NCBI RefSeq assembly: GCF_000260115.1
Contig: NZ_JH651379.1
Location: forward strand, 186,001-250,000
Direction of reading: 5' to 3'
From: Galbibacter orientalis DSM 19592
GTDB taxonomy: Bacteria > Bacteroidota > Bacteroidia > Flavobacteriales > Flavobacteriaceae
Length of the DNA: 64,000 nt
Both the position numbers and the translations under genes were made by a program. The notes under the pieces are model-generated. The model saw nothing but the letters and a program-made list of their open reading frames with translations, did no database searches and was not told where the DNA came from. This document shows, piece by piece, positions 10,310 to 19,000 of the stretch (the first letter of the stretch is position 1; each line of letters starts with the position of its first letter).

Positions 10310-11698
10310 TTACTTACTTAATTCTGTAAAATATTTATAGAAATAAGGAATTGTTTCAATTCCTTTAAGGTAATTCCACACCCCATAATGTTCATTAGGA
10401 GAATGTATAGCATCGCTATTGAGTCCGAATCCCATTAAAATAGTTTTGCTTTTCAGCTCTTTTTCAAAAAGAGAAACGATAGGAATACTTCCACCACTAC
10501 GCTGAGGAATTGGCGTTTTTCCAAACGTTTCCTCGTATGCTTTGCTTGCAGCTTGATACCCTAAACTATCTATTGGAGTTACATATGGATACCCTCCATG
10601 ATGTGGTTTTACCAAAACCTTTACTCCTTTTGGAGCAAGACTCTCAAAATAAGCTTGAAACAGTTCGGTAATTTCTTTCCAATCTTGATCTGGCACCAAA
10701 CGCATTGAAATTTTAGCATAAGCTTTACTCGCAATTACTGTTTTAGCACCTTCGCCAATATAACCACCCCAAATTCCATTAACATCTAAAGTTGGTCTAA
10801 TACTTCCACGCTCGTTGGTACTGTATCCTTTTTCTCCATAGACATCTTCAATAGCCAATGCATCCTTATAATTATCTAAAGAAAAAGGAGCTTTAGCCAT
10901 TTCAGAGCGTTCTTCTACAGAAAGCTCAGCTACTTTATCATAAAAACCTGGCACAGTAATATGGTTATTTTCATCGTGTAAAGCCGCAATCATTTTAGTA
11001 AGTACATTTATAGGATTTGCAACAGCTCCACCATATAAACCACTATGTAAATCTCTGTTTGGCCCTGTAACTTCTACCTCCACATAGCTTAACCCACGTA
11101 GCCCCGTAGTAACCGACGGCACATCTTTGGCAATCATCCCTGTATCAGAAATTAAAATTACGTCATTTGAAAGTTTCTCTCTATTATTTTTAACAAACCA
11201 TTCCAAACTTTCTGAGCCTACTTCTTCCTCTCCTTCAATCATAAACTTAACATTACAAGGAAGATTTCCAGTTTGCGTCATAAACTCCAATGCCTTTACA
11301 TGCATATACATTTGCCCTTTATCATCGCAAGCTCCACGGGCAAAAATCGCCCCTTCTGGATGAATTTCTGTCTTTTTAATTACAGGTTCAAAAGGAGGAG
11401 AATTCCATAAATCTAATGGATCTGGTGGCTGCACATCATAATGTCCATATACCAAAACCGTTGGGAGTGTTTTATCTATAATTTTTTCTCCAAAAACAAT
11501 TGGATATCCTGGAGTTTCGCAAACCTCTACATGCTCACATCCTGCCTTATCTAACGCTTCTTTTACAGCTTCTGCTGTATTAAGAACATCTTGAGAAAAT
11601 GCAGGGTCTGCACTTACAGAAGGTAACTTTAATAATTCGATGAGTTCTGCAATAAATCGATCTTTATTTGTATCGATATATGACTTTATATTTTCCAT
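10310..11698 (-). CDS. M20 family dipeptidase
   Basis: A 462-residue cytosolic zinc dipeptidase of the M20/carnosinase-like group. Visible motifs are YGHYDVQPPD (first metal His and catalytic Asp), GACDDKGQMY (bridging Asp), EGEEEVGS (catalytic Glu and metal Glu), ISDTGM (metal Asp) and NSDAIHSPNEHYG near the C-terminus (last metal His). The dimerisation domain lies between about 200 and 330. No signal peptide is present. It is a single-gene transcript ended by its own terminator. It probably hydrolyses dipeptides produced by neighbouring peptidases. Confidence 0.9.
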   Translation of the reverse strand: MENIKSYIDTNKDRFIAELIELLKLPSVSADPAFSQDVLNTAEAVKEALDKAGCEHVEVCETPGYPIVFGEKIIDKTLPTVLVYGHYDVQPPDPLDLWNSPPFEPVIKKTEIHPEGAIFARGACDDKGQMYMHVKALEFMTQTGNLPCNVKFMIEGEEEVGSESLEWFVKNNREKLSNDVILISDTGMIAKDVPSVTTGLRGLSYVEVEVTGPNRDLHSGLYGGAVANPINVLTKMIAALHDENNHITVPGFYDKVAELSVEERSEMAKAPFSLDNYKDALAIEDVYGEKGYSTNERGSIRPTLDVNGIWGGYIGEGAKTVIASKAYAKISMRLVPDQDWKEITELFQAYFESLAPKGVKVLVKPHHGGYPYVTPIDSLGYQAASKAYEETFGKTPIPQRSGGSIPIVSLFEKELKSKTILMGFGLNSDAIHSPNEHYGVWNYLKGIETIPYFYKYFTELSK

Positions 11699-11803
11699 GA
11701 AGTATTTTGTTGTGAACTCAAATGTACAAAAAAAGAACTTTTTTTAATTATAAAGTTTGATTATTGAAAAATTGAACTATATTTGCACCCACAAAATCAC
11801 AAC

Positions 11804-11845
11804 GCGGGTGTGGTGGAATTGGTAGACACGCTAGACTTAGGACAT
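11804..11845 (+). pseudogene. 5' half of a tRNA-Leu gene
   Basis: The sequence repeats the acceptor 5' strand, D arm and anticodon side of the intact tRNA-Leu that starts 73 bases further on (shared GTGGTGGAATTGGTAGACAC and GACTTAGGA). It then diverges right after the anticodon loop, and no variable arm, T arm or 3' acceptor strand follows. It differs from the intact copy at a few positions, so it is an old duplicate or the remnant of a rearranged tandem tRNA-Leu gene. Confidence 0.8.
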
Positions 11846-11876
11846 AGCGAAATATAAAGTGTTAAAATATTAAAAT

Positions 11877-11958
11877 GCGGGCGTGGTGGAATTGGTAGAC
11901 ACGTCAGACTTAGGATCTGATGCCGCGAGGTGTGGGAGTTCGAGTCTCCCCGCCCGTA
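11877..11958 (+). tRNA. tRNA-Leu (anticodon TAG)
   Basis: An 82-base type II tRNA. Acceptor GCGGGCG pairs with CGCCCGT (one G-U), the D arm contains GGTAGACAC, the anticodon loop CTTAGGA has TAG flanked by the TCAGA/TCTGA stem, there is a long variable arm, and the T arm contains GTTCGAGTC. A is the discriminator; a full CCA is not encoded. The element carrying ParB and Mob genes begins immediately downstream, so the 3' end of this tRNA is the likely attachment site. Confidence 0.95.
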
Positions 11959-11960
11959 CA

Positions 11961-11988
11961 AAAGCCGAAGAGAAATCTTCGGCTTTTT
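11961..11988 (+). terminator. Rho-independent terminator after tRNA-Leu
   Basis: AAGCCGAAG pairs with CTTCGGCTT around a short AGAAAT loop, followed by a T-run. It ends the tRNA transcript. Confidence 0.9.
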
Positions 11989-11994
11989 CCATTT

Positions 11995-12039
11995 AAAAAA
12001 ATGTCGAAAAAAATGTCAGGTACAACATAGGTACAACAT
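11995..12039. repeat. Two pairs of short direct repeats at the element border
   Basis: AAAAAAATGTC occurs twice in tandem (11995-12005, 12007-12017) followed by two copies of GGTACAACAT (12019-12028, 12030-12039). Short direct repeats beside a tRNA attachment site resemble arm-type binding sites of tyrosine integrases, but no integrase gene is present nearby, so this reading is tentative. Confidence 0.45.
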
Positions 12040-12169
12040 TTTGCTAATTTCAGGGCAACATTTGTATTGATGTCAAATATTTCTATTTGTTATTAAACCC
12101 TATTAATTTTCTGGTAAAATAATAAATTCTGCTAAATAGCAACCTTATTACTTCGTAAGGGGGAGTTTA

Positions 12170-12340
12170 TTATCATACAATATAACCGCAATTTAAACTC
12201 GTAAAATACTTCCATCAAAAGACTACGGCATAAAGCCAATGCTCTTTCCAACGCTTATTTATTCCGTTTCCTTTTGAGCCAAGATTTTATCTTCCGTTTG
12301 GTTTCTGCTCAAATATTGTTTAATCTAAAATTTGAGTATT
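12170..12340 (+). promoter_or_regulatory. Repeated leader, copy A (upstream of parB)
   Basis: About 145-170 bases ending at the parB start codon that recur before the DUF932 gene (14249-14402) and before a small gene (32993-33165). Conserved blocks include AAACTCGTAAAATAC, AAAGACTACGGCATAAAGCC, CTTATTTATTCCGTTTCC and CTCAAATATTGTTTAA. Copies A and C also share TTATCATACAATATA at the 5' end. Conservation in a noncoding position before three different genes points to a common promoter plus operator or structured 5' UTR. Confidence 0.7.
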
Positions 12341-14137
12341 ATGACAACAAAAGTGAGTACCACAAGAAAGAGCGGTAAAAAAATTACGGCCGCCAAGAAA
12401 GAAGTCAAAGAAAAATTGACACAAAAAGCGATTGGGCTTCAGATTGAGAACCTATCAATTGCAAAGGTCATTCCCGACCCGATGCAGCCCAGGAAGACTT
12501 TTAATGAGGATGCGTTAAAGCAGCTTTCAGAAAGTATCAAAAAGCACGGTGTTCTGCAACCTATTACAGTCCGTAAATCTGGAAACGATTTTATCATCGT
12601 AATGGGGGAGCGGAGGTATCGAGCCAGTAAATTGGCCAACAAGAAATCAATTCCGTGTATCGTTTGGGAATACAAGAACAATGATGTTCTGGAAATTCAA
12701 ATCATCGAAAATCTACAAAGACAGGATGTTGAGCCAACCGAAGAAGCAGAGGCGATTGCTTATTTAAGCGAAAGATATGCGCCTACCGAAATTGCAAAAC
12801 GGTTGGGAAGAACCGATAACTTTATCAGACAGCGACTTAAACTGGCTGGTTTGATTGAAGGTTTCAAACACTTCGTCCGTAATGGCGAAATGACGATTTC
12901 GTTAGGTGCGGGTGTTGCACTTTTCGAACCTGAAGAACAACAGATGCTGTTGGAAACGATGGGCGAAGATTTTAGTGCCCATCAGATAAACAGGATGATA
13001 AAAGACCAGACCTATGATTTAGAGAAAGCACCTTTTGAGGTAGCTGATAAAAAATTGGTTTTGAAAGCTGGCTCTTGTGTAGAATGTCCGTTCAATGCTG
13101 CAAATCAAGGTAATCTGTTCGGCGATGGTAAAATGGTCTGTACAAAATCAGCTTGTTATGAAACGAAGAAAAGCAAGTCGTTCTTTAATTTGATTGAAAA
13201 ATCGAAACAAGAGAACATACTGTTAATTCCTGAAATACGACAGTATTGGGCAGACGAGGAAAACAATCAGCTGATTATTTCACAATTGGAAAAGAACGGT
13301 TTGAAAGTCTATTTGCTGGATGATTGTGAAATCATAGAAAATCCGATAAAGCCAACAATTGAGGACATCAAGAAAGAATACCAACATTACGATTATTCTG
13401 AAGATGAATTCAAAGCAGAGCTGGATGAAGCCTTACAGCACTACGAAAAAGAATTGGAAAAGTACAATTCAGCTAAAGAAAATGAATTTGTAAAAGGTAT
13501 TGTGTTCCATCCTGAAACATACAGACACAAAGAAGTCTTTATAAAGATTGTTGAACAGTCCAAAAATGAATCGACAACGTATTCCGCACCATTGGCCAAC
13601 AGAAAAATGGCAGATTGCACCCCTGAAGAACAGATAATTAAAATCAACGAAAGGGAAATCCGAAAGAAGCAAATAGAGAACAACAAGCAGTTTGAAGAAG
13701 TTGTTGAGATGATTAGAGACACCAAATACATTGATACGAAGAAAACACTTTCGGTGGATGAAATGGTAGCGTTCTCATTGACGTTGTATGAAAACAATGT
13801 AGATTATGTTGGAAGACAAAGATTCTTTTCAAATTTATTGGGCAATACATCAAAGATGACAGATGAAGAGATTGTTGAGAATTTCAAAAAGAAGTTTAAA
13901 AAGGAAATCTTTCATAAGTTGATACGGTATATCCTAACAAAGCAAGTGCATTTTGGCGAAAGCAATCACGTTAATAATTTGACTAATATTTCATTCTACA
14001 ATGCGATGCAAGGTTATTACAAGTCCAAGATTGATGGCATCGAAAAAGAATATGCCGAAAAAAGAAACAAGCGTGAGGAACGTTTGAAAGAGCGAATAAC
14101 AGTTCTTGAAAAGCAAATTCAAGGATTGAAACAGTAG
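12341..14137 (+). CDS. ParB/RepB/Spo0J family partition protein
   Basis: A 598-residue DNA-binding protein. The ParB N-terminal nuclease-like domain lies at about 35-130 (DPMQPRKTF, IKKHGVLQPITVRK, GERRYRAS) and is followed by a helix-turn-helix (PTEIAKRLGRTDNFIRQRLK). A Cys-rich patch follows (CVECPFNAAN, then CTKSACYE). The C-terminal 300 residues are charged and coiled, unlike short chromosomal ParB. The ATG at 12341 was preferred because it directly follows the repeated leader. No ParA is adjacent. In mobile elements of Bacteroidetes such large ParB-like proteins accompany DUF932, SSB and Mob genes; a role in maintenance or regulation is inferred. Confidence 0.85.
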   Translation: MTTKVSTTRKSGKKITAAKKEVKEKLTQKAIGLQIENLSIAKVIPDPMQPRKTFNEDALKQLSESIKKHGVLQPITVRKSGNDFIIVMGERRYRASKLANKKSIPCIVWEYKNNDVLEIQIIENLQRQDVEPTEEAEAIAYLSERYAPTEIAKRLGRTDNFIRQRLKLAGLIEGFKHFVRNGEMTISLGAGVALFEPEEQQMLLETMGEDFSAHQINRMIKDQTYDLEKAPFEVADKKLVLKAGSCVECPFNAANQGNLFGDGKMVCTKSACYETKKSKSFFNLIEKSKQENILLIPEIRQYWADEENNQLIISQLEKNGLKVYLLDDCEIIENPIKPTIEDIKKEYQHYDYSEDEFKAELDEALQHYEKELEKYNSAKENEFVKGIVFHPETYRHKEVFIKIVEQSKNESTTYSAPLANRKMADCTPEEQIIKINEREIRKKQIENNKQFEEVVEMIRDTKYIDTKKTLSVDEMVAFSLTLYENNVDYVGRQRFFSNLLGNTSKMTDEEIVENFKKKFKKEIFHKLIRYILTKQVHFGESNHVNNLTNISFYNAMQGYYKSKIDGIEKEYAEKRNKREERLKERITVLEKQIQGLKQ

Positions 14138-14149
14138 CTTTTGTTGTTT

Positions 14150-14190
14150 GAAGAAGGATTGGCATTCGTGCTGGTCCTTCTTCTTTTTTT
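14150..14190 (+). terminator. Terminator after parB
   Basis: GAAGAAGGA pairs with TCCTTCTTC, followed directly by a seven-T run. Confidence 0.9.
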
Positions 14191-14248
14191 ATAATAGACA
14201 CTTGGTTAATATGGTCAAGGAATAGAGAGAATAATCAATCAATAGTAG

Positions 14249-14402
14249 CGCAAAGGTAAACTCGTAAAATACACCCATCTAAAGACTACGGCATAAAGCC
14301 AACGCACTGCCCAACGCTTATTTATTCCGTTTCCTTTTGAGCTGAGATTTTAGCTTCCGTTTTGGTCAAGCTCAAATATTGTTTAATCTAAATTCAAAAG
14401 TT
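14249..14402 (+). promoter_or_regulatory. Repeated leader, copy B (upstream of the DUF932 gene)
   Basis: Second copy of the leader also found before parB and the small gene at 33166. It keeps GGTAAACTCGTAAAATAC, AAAGACTACGGCATAAAGCCAACGC, CTTATTTATTCCG and CTCAAATATTGTTTAATCTAAA, and diverges in between. The conserved part ends about ten bases before the ATG, as in the other copies. Confidence 0.7.
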
Positions 14403-15239
14403 ATGTATTTACAAAATTTGCAACAGGATGAAATCTTTGTTCCATCAGAAATGAAATCCTTAAAAACTCTGACACAGATGGAATCCCGACGAGGGCTTGA
14501 AAATGCCATCATTTCAAATGGGAAGATTGTTAATGTAGTATCGAACAGTTACGGACACATTCCAAACCAATTGTTCTTCAAGAAAACTGAAGAAATGTTG
14601 ATGGATGCACAACTGAACTTTCACAAGCGCACCATCAACAAAAATGATAGGTCGTTCATTACCGACTTTATCATAGACGATAAAAGTCAGTTTACCGTCA
14701 AGAACGATAAGGACGTGATACTGCCAATGCTACGGTTCAAAAACTCGTATGACGGTAGTGAAAAGACTTCTGGACACTTCGGATTTTATAGAGAAGTATG
14801 TTCCAATGGTTTGCACGTTTCCCAAGCCGAAATCGAGTTTTCTATAAAACACAGTAAGAACAATACACATCTTATTATGCCACGACTGAACAATCTCTTT
14901 GATAAATTTCTGGACAACGAATTTTACACCATTACCAAGAAATTCGACAAGATGAAGGAATTTAAAATCATCGATACACAGGAATTTGTTAAGGCAATTC
15001 TTGACAGAACGAAATTGTTCAGATATGAATGTAGCGACAAGAACAGCGACCCGTCGAAAAAATCTCGTGAGGTCATCGAAATCTTAAACTATGAAGCCTT
15101 ATTGCTCAATGAAGAACCAAATCTTTGGTTAGGTTACAATGCGTTTAATTCAGTACTTCATAATGTTTTGAAGAAAAGCTTTGGCCAACAAGAACGGTTG
15201 GATAAAAAACTGTTCGACGAAGTCTATGCAATGGCATAA
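14403..15239 (+). CDS. DUF932 family protein
   Basis: A 278-residue soluble protein starting at the ATG behind leader copy B. It has the usual DUF932 layout: an N-terminal region with GKIVNVVSNSYGHIPNQ, a central segment FGFYREVCSNGLHV, and a C-terminal segment NLWLGYNAFNSVLHN. Such proteins are common on plasmids, phages and integrative elements and are distantly related to phage/plasmid YubP-like proteins; their biochemical role is unsettled. Having the same leader as parB suggests joint control. A terminator follows. Confidence 0.85.
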   Translation: MYLQNLQQDEIFVPSEMKSLKTLTQMESRRGLENAIISNGKIVNVVSNSYGHIPNQLFFKKTEEMLMDAQLNFHKRTINKNDRSFITDFIIDDKSQFTVKNDKDVILPMLRFKNSYDGSEKTSGHFGFYREVCSNGLHVSQAEIEFSIKHSKNNTHLIMPRLNNLFDKFLDNEFYTITKKFDKMKEFKIIDTQEFVKAILDRTKLFRYECSDKNSDPSKKSREVIEILNYEALLLNEEPNLWLGYNAFNSVLHNVLKKSFGQQERLDKKLFDEVYAMA

Positions 15240-15252
15240 AGCCAAAAGGTTC

Positions 15253-15288
15253 ATCCAGTACCTTAAACTGGATTTTTTCTTTTTTTAA
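15253..15288 (+). terminator. Terminator after the DUF932 gene
   Basis: ATCCAGT pairs with ACTGGAT around a seven-base loop, followed by a T-rich tail. Confidence 0.85.
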
Positions 15289-15352
15289 AGCGGTTTTAAA
15301 AATTCCTAATTAACTTAGTTGAACGCTAATTTTCACAAATAAAAAATAATGG

Positions 15353-15360
15353 TATCTTTG
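15353..15360 (+). promoter_or_regulatory. Candidate -7 promoter element of the metal efflux cluster
   Basis: TATCTTTG matches the Bacteroidetes -7 consensus TAnnTTTG. It lies only six bases before the chosen ATG, which would make the transcript nearly leaderless. The -33 box is weak, so the assignment is moderate. Confidence 0.4.
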
Positions 15361-15366
15361 TATTTA

Positions 15367-15804
15367 ATGCAAAAACCAAATAAAATAGCGGCATTTTTCT
15401 TTCTAGGCTTGTTTAGCCTAATGATGCTACATCAAGTTTTTCCGCATTTACACCATCAGCACGAGGATTCTCATTCACATTTAGATATTGCCCATACTGG
15501 CGAGGACAATCATCACGATGATAGTTCCCAAGAGAAAGAAGATTCACCTTACGGGTTTTTTGGGTTCGTTATGGATATGCATACCCATACCACGGTGTCC
15601 AGCGATATAGTCTTACTTGAAAGAAATACAATCGAGAAAAAGACCGTTGTTGACAAGGATGTTCTAGAGAGTGTTGTTGAAACTAAAGGATTTTTTTCAG
15701 TTGAATATAGGCAAAATAGTAAACAGCCTGTTTATTATCCGCCCAATAATTATTTCAATTCTTATCTTTCATCCCTCGACTCAAGAGGCCCACCTACCTG
15801 TTAA
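15367..15804 (+). CDS. His-rich membrane/periplasmic protein preceding an RND exporter
   Basis: A 145-residue protein with an N-terminal membrane segment (AAFFFLGLFSLMMLHQVFPH) followed by a His/Asp-rich stretch (residues about 30-60: HLHHQHEDSHSHLD, HHDDSS) and a conserved-looking C-terminus (PVYYPPNNYFNSYL, RGPPTC). The His cluster suggests binding of divalent metal ions in the periplasm. The ATG at 15367 omits a short N-terminal extension. It is the first gene of the cluster with the RND transporter; I recognise it as a common neighbour of such exporters but not as a named family. Confidence 0.65.
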   Translation: MQKPNKIAAFFFLGLFSLMMLHQVFPHLHHQHEDSHSHLDIAHTGEDNHHDDSSQEKEDSPYGFFGFVMDMHTHTTVSSDIVLLERNTIEKKTVVDKDVLESVVETKGFFSVEYRQNSKQPVYYPPNNYFNSYLSSLDSRGPPTC

Positions 15805-16014
15805 CCCCACTTTAGTTTAATAAAATTAGACAGATATATTAATAGTATCTGCAAATTTATTATGCTTTGGTAATAGCAAGCTTCGCTTTAATTACCATTT
15901 TACCATATTTATTTTTCAAGAATTAATCCTTGGTTTTGTATAACTCAAATCCATAGATAGCCTGTATGGTATTTTCATTTTTATTATTTACGACTTAAAA
16001 ATATTTTAAATATA

Positions 16015-19000
16015 ATGTTAGACAAAATCATTGCATTTTCGATAAACAACAAACTTGTTATCGGATTATTTACGCTGGCACTTATTGGATGGGGCTCATA
16101 TTCGCTTACACAATTACCCATAGATGCCGTGCCAGACATCACAGACAATCAAGTTATGGTTATTACCATATCACCCACTTTAGCGGCACAAGAAGTAGAA
16201 CAATTAGTTACGTTTCCCGTAGAGCAAACAATGGTTAGTATTCCTGGTATTAAGGAGATGCGTTCCTTTTCTCGATTCGGGCTTTCTATAGTAACTATTG
16301 TTTTTGAGGAAAGTGTAGACTTATATTGGGCAAGGCAGCAAGTTCAAGAGCGATTAACGCAGGCTGCCAAAGATATTCCTGAAGGCATCGGAAAACCTGA
16401 AATGGGACCCGTAACTACAGGGTTGGGTGAAATTTATCAATATGTAATTCATACCGAAAAAGGATATGAAGATAAGTATGATGCTACCGAATTAAGAACT
16501 ATACAAGACTGGATTATCAAAAGACAACTATTGGGAACACCTGGAGTTGCAGAAGTGAGTGGTTTCGGTGGGTTAGTGAAACAATATGAAATTGCCATAG
16601 ACCCAGATAAACTTCAAAGTATGAATGTTACTATTGAAGATATTTTTACCGCTCTGGAAAAAAACAATCAAAACACGGGTGGCGCTTATATAGATAAAGG
16701 TCCTAATGCCTATTTTATTCGGAGCGAAGGACTTGTGAACAATTTACAAGAATTGGAGAAAATAGCTGTTAAATTGAATAATGGGACACCTGTACTTATT
16801 AGGGATGTTGCAAAAGTGCAGTTTGGTCACGGTGTGCGCTATGGAGCGGCGACTCGAAATGGAGAAGGCGAGGTTGTTACAGGAATTGTAATGATGCTAA
16901 AGGGAGCAAACTCTTCCGCAGTTATCAATGATGTAAAAGCTAAAATCGAACAGATTAAAGAAACTTTACCCGAAGGCGTAACCATTGAGCCTTATCTAGA
17001 TAGGAAAGGTTTGGTGGACCGCGCAATAGGGACTGTAACAACTAATCTTACAGAGGGTGCATTGATAGTAATTTTTGTATTAATCCTCTTTCTTGGAAAT
17101 TTAAGAGGTGGTTTGATAGTTGCTTCGGTCATTCCGCTCTCAATGCTTTTTGCAATCGCGATGATGAACCTTTTTGGAGTATCCGGAAACCTAATGAGTT
17201 TGGGCGCCATAGATTTTGGTCTTATTGTAGATGGGGCGGTAATAGTTGTTGAATCTGTGATGTTTGGAATTCATACCAGTAAAAAGAAGTACGCAGGCGT
17301 TGAAAAGTTATCATCCAAACAAATGGATACCGAGGTAAGGCACTCTGCTGGAAAAATGATGAATTCCGCTGCCTTTGGGCAAATCATAATTCTAATAGTT
17401 TATGTGCCTATTTTGGCTTTGAGCGGAGTTGCAGGAAAAATGTTTCATCCAATGGCTCAAACGGTAATGTTCGCTATTCTTGGAGCACTGATTTTATCGC
17501 TTACCTACGTTCCAATGATGTCTGCCCTTGCACTGGGTCGCAAGACGGAACATAAACGGAATTTTTCCGATAAAATGATGGATTTCTTTCAGCGTATGTA
17601 CCAACCTATTTTAGAAGCTGCCTTACGCACAAAACTATTGGTACTTGGATTGGCAATAGGATTATTTGTTATAACGCTAATAGTTTTTGCCAATATGGGT
17701 GGTGAGTTTATTCCGCAATTGGACGAAGGAGATTTTGCGGTTGAAACCCGAGTACCTGTTGGAAGTTCCATCGACCAGATGATTGATGTTTCTCAAAAGG
17801 CGCAGACCATATTATTACGTGAATATCCAGATGAAGTGAAGCAAGTTGTAAACAAGATTGGTTCGGGGGAAATACCAACAGACCCAATGCCCATTGAAGC
17901 AGGAGATATGATGGTTATTTTAAGCCCAAAATCGGAATGGACAAAAGCTAGCGGAAGAGAAGAACTGGCAGCAGTGATGAAAGAATCCCTGTCCATTATC
18001 CCTAATGCTACTTTTAGTTTTCAACAACCCATACAAATGCGTTTCAACGAACTTTTAACAGGTGCTAAACAGGATGTTGTCATCAAAATTTATGGCGAAG
18101 ACCTCAATATACTTTCAGATTTGGCTGGTAATGTTGGGAGCAAAATAAAATCGGTGGAAGGTGTTGAAGATTTGTATGTTGAAGAAGTGACTGGACTACC
18201 ACAGATTAATATCCAAATGAACCGTGATAAGATTTCTCAATACGGAATGAACATTGAGGATGTAAACAATGCTATCGAAACTGCGTTTGCGGGTACTTCG
18301 GCAGGACTCGTTTATGAAGGGGAACGTAGATTTGACCTTGTTGTACGGTTGGACAAGAACTATCGAACCGATATTACCGATGTACAAAATTTGTATGTGA
18401 GTACACCACAGGGAAATCAAATTCCATTAAGTCAGGTGGCCAACATTTCATTTGAACCAGGACCTGTACAGATTCAGCGTGACAACGCCAAACGTCGAAT
18501 TATTGTTGGCTTCAATGTACGTGACAGGGATGTACAAAGTATAATTGAGGACATCAAGCAAATTATGAATTCGAAGGTTGATATGCCAGCAGGTTATTAT
18601 GTAACCTACGGTGGTCAATTTCAAAACTTGCAAGAGGCTAATCAACGGTTAATAATTGCTTTACCAATAGCATTGTTGCTGATTTTAGTACTGCTGTTTT
18701 TTACTTTCGGTTCAATGAAACAAAGTTTGCTCATTTTTACGGCAATCCCTTTATCAGCGATAGGCGGTGTCTTTGCACTAATCATAAGAGACCTACCTTT
18801 TAGTATTTCAGCTGGAATCGGATTTATTGCCCTATTTGGTGTGGCAGTTCTAAATGGAATCGTACTGGTGGCTGAATTCAACAGGCTTGATAAAGAAGGT
18901 GTAAGCGATATTTATGAACGCGTCATTAAAGGAACTCGTGTGAGATTGAGACCTGTGTTAATGACAGCTACCGTAGCTGCTTTAGGTTTTTTACCTATGG

